Assembly: GCA_003602645.1 (NCBI GenBank)
Contig: QQSI01000044.1
Coordinates: 1-33,266, forward strand
Source of the DNA: Candidatus Poseidoniales archaeon
Lineage (GTDB): Archaea; Thermoplasmatota; Poseidoniia; Poseidoniales; Poseidoniaceae
Direction: 5' to 3'
Length of the DNA: 33,266 nt
Positions 26,960-33,266 of this stretch are shown here, piece after piece. The notes beneath the pieces are model-generated. The model ran no database searches and was not told the DNA's origin. It saw nothing but the letters and a program-made list of their open reading frames with translations. A program made the position numbers and the translations under genes. Within the stretch, counting starts at the first letter, position 1. Each line of letters starts with the position of its first letter.

Positions 26960-28078
26960 TCACTTTTTGATTGAGAGCATTCGTTCAAGCGCCCAGAGGG
27001 ATCCGGTCTGAATCGCTTCTGAAACTTCGATTTTGTTTGGCACTTCACCGTCAACAATCCGTTCAAGGACATCCATCAGGTAGGCAGGGTGAATCATGTA
27101 CATCGTTGAGCAAGGGCAAATTTCCTCGTCCAAACATTCGATGTGTTTGTCTGGGTGTTCTTGAGCCAAACGAGCGACCATGTTGATTTCAGTACCAATA
27201 GCAATTCGTGCCCCTGGTGCTTGTTGAGCAACATAATTTCGAATGTATTGGGTTGAACCATTTGCGTCGCTGACGTCGACGGTTGCTTTCGGGCATTCGG
27301 GATGGACGACAACAAGTCCTTCGGGCTCTCGAGAACGGAATTCTTCAACCTGCTCAACGGTGAACCGTTTGTGTACTGAACAAAAGCCGTGCCAAAGAAT
27401 GATTCGGCTGCCTGATAGTTCGCCCATCGCACCAATTCCGGGCGTCCAAGTGGGCATGTGTTGTTCATCAATTCCCATTGCTGCCCCGGTGTTTCGCCCT
27501 AGATGTTGGTCTGGGAAAAACAGCACTGAGCCGTTTGGACCTGCTCGTTCAAATGCCCATTCAAGCGCACCTGAGGCATTGGTCGAAGTGCAAACGATGC
27601 CACCGTGGCGGCCAACGAAATCTTTGAGATCTGCACTGCTGTTCATGTAAGTCACTGGCACAAGAAACGCCTCACCTTCTGCTGCAAGAGCAACTGGATC
27701 TGGACGGCCGATTGGATCGCCAAGACCCGTTTGCTCGATGATTTCATCCCAAGCCACCTTGACCTCGCTCAGCGTTGCCATATCCGCCATGGAGCATCCA
27801 GCCCTCAAGTTAGGAAGGATGACGTGTTGGTCATCTGATGTGAGAATATCAGCTGACTCTGCCATGAAATGCACCCCACAGAACACGATGTACTTGGCTT
27901 TCGATTCCGCAGCCATTTGACTGAGCATGAAGGAATCGCCCAAAAAATCAGCATGCATGACGATGCTGTCACGTTGATAATGATGGCCGAGAATGAGCAA
28001 GTCTTCGCCAAGTTGTTGCCGTAGTTCGGAGATTCTATCAGAAATTGCTTGTTCTTCAACAGAAAGAGACGTGTCCAT
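26960..28078 (-). CDS. nadA: Quinolinate synthase
   Basis: LLILGHHYQRDSIVMHADFLGDSF, FCGVHFMAESADIL, VHPECP, CTSTNASGALEW, CPCSTMYMIHP; the expected Fe-S cysteines are present. Confidence 0.95.
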   Translation of the reverse strand: MDTSLSVEEQAISDRISELRQQLGEDLLILGHHYQRDSIVMHADFLGDSFMLSQMAAESKAKYIVFCGVHFMAESADILTSDDQHVILPNLRAGCSMADMATLSEVKVAWDEIIEQTGLGDPIGRPDPVALAAEGEAFLVPVTYMNSSADLKDFVGRHGGIVCTSTNASGALEWAFERAGPNGSVLFFPDQHLGRNTGAAMGIDEQHMPTWTPGIGAMGELSGSRIILWHGFCSVHKRFTVEQVEEFRSREPEGLVVVHPECPKATVDVSDANGSTQYIRNYVAQQAPGARIAIGTEINMVARLAQEHPDKHIECLDEEICPCSTMYMIHPAYLMDVLERIVDGEVPNKIEVSEAIQTGSLWALERMLSIKK

Positions 28079-28199
28079 GAAATCCACGGAACACATTGGC
28101 AAGGACACGGTCATGGTGACTCATTCGCGCCACCAAGTGTTCCCTTTTGAATCAATCCACATCTGCAGAATTCATAAACCAGCGGCGAAACCCATCCAC

Positions 28200-28883
28200 A
28201 TGGTCTTCCAAGAGGGCGAGCGCTTGCACCTCGGTGCTGAGGCCGAAGTATGGTCAGGCCAGTGGATGGGCCGGCCGGCAGTGCGCAAGTTACGAAGGCC
28301 AAGGGCGTGGAGACATCCCGATCTTGACCACCGATTAGGTCACCGACGGATGATGAGTGAGGCTCGGCTTCTCGTACGGATGCATCGAGCAGGCCTCCCT
28401 GTCCCTGCGCTTCTTGATTTGGATCCTGAGCAAGGCGTAATGGTCATGCAAATGATTCCTGGAAGGCCGTTAATCGAAGTCTTGCGCGACCCGGAAGCCT
28501 CGAGAGAATTTCTACAGCGTGCATTGGAAAGCACCGGTGCAGCCATCCGCAATGTGCACAGACTTGCCATCACTCATGGTGACCTTTCAACGAACAACGT
28601 CCTTATCGACGAAGAAGGCAATGCGGTGTTAATCGATTTTGGACTGGCCGTCATTGATTATGAGGTCGAGCGGTTTGGCATTGATTTGCATGTCATCGAT
28701 GAAATTCTCGGTGCATCGCACCCTGACATTGTTGGTGCTATTGACCACCTCTTGGCTGGTTATCTGGCGGAAGAGATGCGTCTCGGGCCGGCTGGGGAGC
28801 AAACCGGAGGTGCAGTACCGACAGCGAAAGAAGTGTTGAGCCGTCTAGAGAATGTTCGCACCCGAGTGCGCTACCACGGATAG
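28200..28883 (+). CDS. bud32: Kae1-associated kinase Bud32 (KEOPS component)
   Basis: GAEAEVW, RKLRRPRAWRHPDLDHRLGHRRMMSEARLL, HGDLSTNNVLID, LIDFGLA, ERFGIDLHVIDEILGASHP. Confidence 0.88.
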   Translation: MVFQEGERLHLGAEAEVWSGQWMGRPAVRKLRRPRAWRHPDLDHRLGHRRMMSEARLLVRMHRAGLPVPALLDLDPEQGVMVMQMIPGRPLIEVLRDPEASREFLQRALESTGAAIRNVHRLAITHGDLSTNNVLIDEEGNAVLIDFGLAVIDYEVERFGIDLHVIDEILGASHPDIVGAIDHLLAGYLAEEMRLGPAGEQTGGAVPTAKEVLSRLENVRTRVRYHG

Positions 28884-28885
28884 GT

Positions 28886-29305
28886 TCATTCCATCAAAAG
28901 TCTGAGTTCTTCCACGCTTCGTAACTCGGCGAGATAAATCTGTTCGATGGCGTCTTTCAGGTCTTGATCTTCTGCCGCTTCAAGTTGAATCATGACTTCG
29001 CCATACACTGCTGCAGCCTGAGCTTCGGTCTCAAGAGAATACTGGAGCATTTCTGAGTAATTCGTGGTGTGAGTGATGGGGTGAGGGTTGCGTTCTGTGA
29101 CCGGTATACCTTCCAGTTTGACGATTGACTTTCGTACAATGTTGGCGTGCTCCAATGATTCCGTTGCTTCTCCGTCAAACATGGGTGCGAGTTGTAGTCT
29201 GTGGATTCCTTTGACGTTGGCTGCGTAATGAGCGTACATGTTGATGGCGCGCAATTCCCAACCGAGGGCTTCGTTCAACTTGTCAATGAGGGCGTTTGTC
29301 GTCAT
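28886..29305 (-). CDS. Ferritin-like / bacterioferritin-type protein
   Basis: LNEALGWELRAINMYAHYA, EATESLEHANIV, ETEAQAAAVYGEV, LAELRSVEEL: helical bundle with Glu/His iron-ligand spacing. Confidence 0.75.
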   Translation of the reverse strand: MTTNALIDKLNEALGWELRAINMYAHYAANVKGIHRLQLAPMFDGEATESLEHANIVRKSIVKLEGIPVTERNPHPITHTTNYSEMLQYSLETEAQAAAVYGEVMIQLEAAEDQDLKDAIEQIYLAELRSVEELRLLME

Positions 29306-29407
29306 GGTGTCATCTCTTAGGGCCTACGAAAGATTTGCGTCTTCCTCAATCCTTGCCATTCCATCCAAGATGGCCTACATAAACCCATGCTGGGCACTGC
29401 ACGGCGC

Positions 29408-29779
29408 TTAGATCCACAAGGCTTCACCAGACTTCCACCCAATGAACGCAAGAAGTGGACACAACACCATCGTCAAGCCGACATAGATGAGCGCTGATGT
29501 GCTCTCGCCTCGATCGAAGAGGTCAATCGTTTCAGCAGAAAAAGTCGACATGGTTGTAAATGCACCCAAAACGCCGGTAGCCACAATCAAGGCTACATTG
29601 CTTGAAACTAAATTTTGAGCAACGGCCACCGTAAGGAAACCAAGAGCAAGCGAACCGACAAGATTCACAGTTAAGGTAGCGATGGGAAAACCCTCGCTGC
29701 TCAACCACTCGCCCACAGCATAGCGTAAAGCCGCGCCAATTGCTCCCCCAATGGCCACGAAACCAATCTGCTGGAGCAT
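29408..29779 (-). CDS. crcB: CrcB/Fluc fluoride exporter
   Basis: IGGAIGAALRYAVGEW, TLTVNLVGSLALGFL, GVLGAFTTMSTFSAET. Confidence 0.9.
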   Translation of the reverse strand: MLQQIGFVAIGGAIGAALRYAVGEWLSSEGFPIATLTVNLVGSLALGFLTVAVAQNLVSSNVALIVATGVLGAFTTMSTFSAETIDLFDRGESTSALIYVGLTMVLCPLLAFIGWKSGEALWI

Positions 29780-29881
29780 GTTGTCAGGACCGCTTCTCAC
29801 CTAACAAGCCTACCGGCAAGAAGGCTTCTCAAACCTTGATTTCAGGCGCACACCTCAAAGGCCACAACGCATCGGCATGGC

Positions 29882-30538
29882 ATGGGACGCACGGTTTGGT
29901 TTCTCACCGGGAACCTTGGAAAAGTCAAGGAAGCAACGCATCACCTTGAGCCGCTTGGGTACGATGTCAAGCAATTGGTGGTCCCAGAAGGAAGCATTGT
30001 CGAGCCCCAAGCACACGAATTGGTCGATGTCGCCATGGCTAAAATCGAACAAGCAATCCCATTCTTGGCCAACCCTGACGATCTGCTTTTGGTTGAAGAC
30101 GCTGGACTGTTCATTGATGCCCTTGACGGATTTCCTGGTGTGTACGCCGCCTACGCCCTTCACACCCTACGCTGTGAAGGTGTTTTGCGACTTCTCAGCC
30201 ACCTGGGTTCAGTCGACCCTGTCCAGTCGGCAAAATTGCGAAAAGCTTCATTCCAAGCCGTGGCAGCAATGTGGGTCGATGGCAAGGTGCTGATTGGAAA
30301 CGGCTCTTGCCCTGGCTGGATTTCGAATCAAAAGACCGAAGGTGAAGGATTTGGATTTGACCCCATTTTTATCCCGTCGGATCTTGATGAAGACAATCAA
30401 CCCCTGCCGCCTGGAACGTACGGCGTTGTCAGCACACACGGAATGACTTTTGGAGGCATTTCGATGGATGAAAAACAAAAATTCAGCCATCGCTCAAGAG
30501 CACTTGAAGACTTGCTGCGGCAATTGCCATCAGCATGA
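29882..30538 (+). CDS. rdgB: XTP/dITP diphosphatase (HAM1/RdgB family)
   Basis: FLTGNLGKVKEA, LVEDAGLFIDALDGFPGVYAAY, GEGFGFDPIFIP, FSHRSRAL. Confidence 0.92.
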   Translation: MGRTVWFLTGNLGKVKEATHHLEPLGYDVKQLVVPEGSIVEPQAHELVDVAMAKIEQAIPFLANPDDLLLVEDAGLFIDALDGFPGVYAAYALHTLRCEGVLRLLSHLGSVDPVQSAKLRKASFQAVAAMWVDGKVLIGNGSCPGWISNQKTEGEGFGFDPIFIPSDLDEDNQPLPPGTYGVVSTHGMTFGGISMDEKQKFSHRSRALEDLLRQLPSA

Positions 30539-30558
30539 TAAGTTAGGGCACTTTGGAG

Positions 30559-31488
30559 ATGGTGAGGCACATGGTATTTCTGAGATGGATATCGGGATTC
30601 TATGCCCTCGCCGCCACGACAATTTACATTGCATTCGCAAGTGAATGGACCGATGAAGTTGGATGGGGCCTTGTTGCTTCAATCATTCTAGCGTGCCTGA
30701 TTTTCATTGCACAAACTGGGACAGTACCACAAAATCGCCCACAACGCGCTCGTGCTCCAACAGCTCAAGCGATGGTGGAGACTGAGGAAGAGGAAACGAC
30801 AGAACTTGATATTCCTGAAGTGGTCACTGAGGCACCAATGGATGGTGCGACCTTGAGGGAGCGCAAACTTGCGAAAATCCAAGCGGCTGAAGCCAAGAAG
30901 GCTGAAGCACTAGCAGCGGCCTCTCAAAATGAGGAAAGCGAAGAAGAATTTGTTGAAGTCACCCTCGAGATGGAGGATGTGCACACAGCAGACGAATTTG
31001 TTGTCGAAGTGTCCCCTGAATCTGTTGAAGACGCCGATATCGAGGCCACAGTAAAGCAACGTCGTATCACTCACGATGCTGTGAGGGAACGCATCGAAAA
31101 GCGAAGACGTGGTCAACTTGCTGAGATTCGCGCTTCAACCGCTAAGATGTGGGAGGATCAGACGGCTGGCGAAGACATCGTGGCCCTGCTCCAAACACCA
31201 GGGCACGGTCATTCTGTGTTGATCGAGCCTGAAAATCCTGAGGCTGGACACATCTACGGTGCCACATTCATTCGGATTGATGAATCCCGAATTCTAAAAC
31301 TCCGAACGCCACTCGACAGTGGGTTTGAGAAAGTGAAGAGACAGGAACAACCTGCCTTACCGGTGCTCCTGGACCCTGATGGAAACCCCCTCCCACCGTT
31401 GCCACTGCCAGGTGAAGGCCCACTCCCTCTCCCTCTCCCTGCCGCAAGTGGCGCACTTGCAGCCCTCAAGGATGAAATGAATTCTTAA
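30559..31488 (+). CDS. Membrane-anchored acidic/coiled protein with Pro-rich C-terminus, hypothetical
   Basis: Two N-terminal hydrophobic segments, Glu-rich middle, C-terminal GNPLPPLPLPGEGPLPLPLPAASG. Confidence 0.6.
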   Translation: MVRHMVFLRWISGFYALAATTIYIAFASEWTDEVGWGLVASIILACLIFIAQTGTVPQNRPQRARAPTAQAMVETEEEETTELDIPEVVTEAPMDGATLRERKLAKIQAAEAKKAEALAAASQNEESEEEFVEVTLEMEDVHTADEFVVEVSPESVEDADIEATVKQRRITHDAVRERIEKRRRGQLAEIRASTAKMWEDQTAGEDIVALLQTPGHGHSVLIEPENPEAGHIYGATFIRIDESRILKLRTPLDSGFEKVKRQEQPALPVLLDPDGNPLPPLPLPGEGPLPLPLPAASGALAALKDEMNS

Positions 31489-31537
31489 TCGGAATTGATT
31501 GGTCAATGTTCAAGCCTTGAACAAACATAGCCCTCTC

Positions 31538-32248
31538 ATGGAAGACTTGACTTCAAACGTACAAGTCAACCGTAGATTAGCCCTCCTCGGGCTTCTTTTG
31601 GTTTCAATTGCACCCACCATATCCGTCACCACTGGCTTTATTCTTCAGGCTGGAACAATCGCTGTCATCGTGTTTATTGTCACTAAATTGTGGATTTACG
31701 GCCTTCCTGCATTTTGGCATTTGAAGGTTGAAAAAAAACCGATTTCATGGTCCAAACCAACAGATGGCGGTTGGGGCGTATCCCTGCTATTGGGAGTGGG
31801 TATGATCATTGTCATCGTCGGTGCATATCTATTGCTCGGAGACATGATGATCGACAAAAAAACGTTGGTTGAACTGCTCGAACCAGTAGGACTCACCACC
31901 CCAGGAACCCTGGCAGGTGCTATTTTCTTCTGGGTGTTCATCAACTCCGTAATGGAAGAGTATGTGTTCAGGTGGTTTATCACTTCAAAAATCGAGGAAC
32001 TTGTTCAAGGGAAATGGAAGCCAATTTTGCTCTCAGCGGGAATTTTCACCCTCCACCACTCCATCGCATTGATGATGTTCATTAGTCCCTTGGGCACACT
32101 CATAGCCTCAGTTGGCGTGTTCATTGGAGGCGCTATCTTTTCATGGATTTACTTGCAATACCGAAGTGTCTGGGTTGCTTGGATTGCACATGCGTGCGCT
32201 GATGTTGCTGTGTTTGGCATTGGATGGCACCTTGTCATCGGTTTTTGA
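31538..32248 (+). CDS. CPBP-family (CAAX prenyl protease-like / Abi) intramembrane metalloprotease
   Basis: NSVMEEYVFRWF (EExxxR), FTLHHS, WIAHACADVAVF; multi-TM. Confidence 0.85.
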   Translation: MEDLTSNVQVNRRLALLGLLLVSIAPTISVTTGFILQAGTIAVIVFIVTKLWIYGLPAFWHLKVEKKPISWSKPTDGGWGVSLLLGVGMIIVIVGAYLLLGDMMIDKKTLVELLEPVGLTTPGTLAGAIFFWVFINSVMEEYVFRWFITSKIEELVQGKWKPILLSAGIFTLHHSIALMMFISPLGTLIASVGVFIGGAIFSWIYLQYRSVWVAWIAHACADVAVFGIGWHLVIGF

Positions 32249-32296
32249 ATCGACTGTTACAGTGGACAATCGCCTTAAGCGGGCACTCCCAATTTA

Positions 32297-32307
32297 TTTT
32301 TTATATA
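32297..32307 (+). promoter_or_regulatory. Strong TATA-like element
   Basis: TTTTTTATATA about 190 nt upstream of the ATG at 32499. Confidence 0.5.
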
Positions 32308-32328
32308 CTGTGAGGTTGTAGATAAAGC

Positions 32329-32473
32329 GCAGGAACTGCTGGATCAGTGAATTTCATGGAAAAGTAACCCCGACAGCTTGCCCTAAGCGAATAAAGCGTC
32401 AGAGCGTAGAACTTGCTCAGTTTACTGAGTGATGAGGCGCTTTGGAAGGGCGCTGTGTGTCATCCTGACACAT
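32329..32473 (+). ncRNA. Candidate structured 5' leader or ncRNA (multiple consecutive hairpins)
   Basis: Hairpins CTCAG-TTTA-CTGAG (32416-32429), GCGCTTT-GGA-AGGGCGC (32437-32453), TGTGTCA-TCC-TGACACA (32456-32472), plus weaker GCAG-GAA-CTGC (32329-32339) and GCTT-GCCCT-AAGC (32376-32388). Confidence 0.45.
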
Positions 32474-32498
32474 TGCGAAACAAGCAAACGGAGGAACC

Positions 32499-32957
32499 AT
32501 GAATAGAAAGAAAAAACTAAGCCACCACAAGCCCAACCACAACGGAAAAAACCGGAAAACACGGAAACGAGTTTCGTTGAATCGGGCCTTAGAACCCGGC
32601 GATGGGCATAAAAAGAACAAACCGAAAAAGGACATCAGTGTTGATGAGGCAGAACGACGGAACCTGCTGAAGCAGAAACGAGCGGAACATGCAAACCTCG
32701 TCCGGCAAGAATGGCTGCGTCAGCGCCAAGGACCTGCCAAACCGTGCTGTGAGACCGATGAAGATTGTGAGGCCAAAAACAAATGGCTGATGAAACAATT
32801 GAAATCGATTCGTTGCGAAACGATTGTCGATGCAGAAACCGGGGTAAAAGTCAGTCGTGTCATCCCGCTCAGCTTTGAGCGTCGATCTGATGTCTGGCCT
32901 CACATGCGTCACTTTGCAAAGGTGGCCAAGAAGGCAGGTTACACTCGCCATTGGTGA
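32499..32957 (+). CDS. Small highly basic protein, possible nucleic-acid binder
   Basis: GGAGG Shine-Dalgarno-like sequence just upstream; MNRKKKLSHHKPNHNGKNRKTRKR N-terminus, PCCETDEDC cysteine cluster. Confidence 0.65.
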   Translation: MNRKKKLSHHKPNHNGKNRKTRKRVSLNRALEPGDGHKKNKPKKDISVDEAERRNLLKQKRAEHANLVRQEWLRQRQGPAKPCCETDEDCEAKNKWLMKQLKSIRCETIVDAETGVKVSRVIPLSFERRSDVWPHMRHFAKVAKKAGYTRHW

Positions 32958-33006
32958 GGACACCACCTGATGTCGAAAGGCATCACTTACCCTAAATGGG
33001 GGAGCC

Positions 33007-33037
33007 GGAGGTCGGGGGCTTCGGCCCCCGTCCCTCC
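33007..33037. terminator. GC-rich UUCG-tetraloop hairpin between convergent genes
   Basis: GGAGG-t-CGGGGGC-TTCG-GCCCCCG-tc-CCTCC: 7-bp inner stem closed by C(UUCG)G plus 5-bp outer stem; sits between convergent stops at 32957 and 33054. Confidence 0.5.
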
Positions 33038-33053
33038 CACACACAGATCTCAA

Positions 33054-33266
33054 TCATTCATGCTGCCATTCAGGTGTTGCTCTGTTGATGAACGCTTGAA
33101 CCCCGACTTCTTTATCCTTTGAATCGAAAAGCGAGGCGAATGCTTCCGCTTCGATCGCAACACCTTCTGTCAAACCAACATCAAGGGCGGCACGTACCGT
33201 CGTCTTTCCAACCCTCAGCGTATTGGAAGACTTGCTCCCAATCAACCGCGCCATAGCCATGGTCGA
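33054..33266 (-). CDS. Enoyl-CoA hydratase/crotonase-family protein, C-terminal part only (truncated by window)
   Basis: ALDVGLTEGVAIEAEAFASLFDSKDKEVGVQAFINRATPEWQHE resembles the crotonase C-terminus. Confidence 0.65.
   Translation of the reverse strand, partial: STMAMARLIGSKSSNTLRVGKTTVRAALDVGLTEGVAIEAEAFASLFDSKDKEVGVQAFINRATPEWQHE

Noticed and set aside
29780-29870. Possible fluoride riboswitch upstream of crcB
   Set aside because: No recognisable fluoride-riboswitch core sequence was seen in the short upstream region.
31538-32248. Abi/CPBP protease as part of a phage defence system
   Set aside because: CPBP proteases are widespread housekeeping or maturation proteins, and no defence-type neighbours are present.
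32429-32468. GTGATGA ... CTGA resembling box C and box D of a C/D sRNA
   Set aside because: Both boxes are buried in stable hairpins and no D'/C' spacing or terminal stem fits; the hairpin-leader reading is more economical.

Overview
The window looks like a chromosomal segment of a marine euryarchaeon, probably Poseidoniales / Marine Group II. This placement is inferred from gene content: archaeal Bud32, a giant secreted subtilase with Ca-binding repeats, TATA-box promoters, and many secreted or membrane-anchored proteins with N-terminal signals and C-terminal TM anchors. I recognise about 28 protein genes: two glycosyltransferases, an ABC exporter, an S8 peptidase with a long TSP3-like repeat array, a GH1-nucleotidyltransferase fusion facing a galactokinase-like gene, M17 and M14 peptidases, an agmatinase / SpeD-like / DHS-like cluster, ArsC, Mrp + DUF971, a PAP2 fusion, NadA, Bud32, a ferritin-like protein, CrcB, RdgB and a CPBP protease. 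There are also two tRNA-Gly genes (UCC and GCC). No CRISPR array, transposon or rRNA was seen. The best candidates for novelty are: (1) a compact SpeB/SpeD-like/DHS-like cluster in which the SpeD and DHS homologs both depart from canonical motifs, suggesting an SpeE-independent arginine-to-homospermidine route; (2) a GH1-sugar nucleotidyltransferase fusion converging on a galactokinase-like gene; (3) a completely cysteine-free Mrp/NBP35 ATPase whose CxxC segment is replaced by a beta-rich-looking insert, next to a Cys-containing DUF971 protein; (4) a multi-hairpin leader or ncRNA upstream of a small basic protein; (5) a PAP2 phosphatase fused to a large extracytoplasmic domain.
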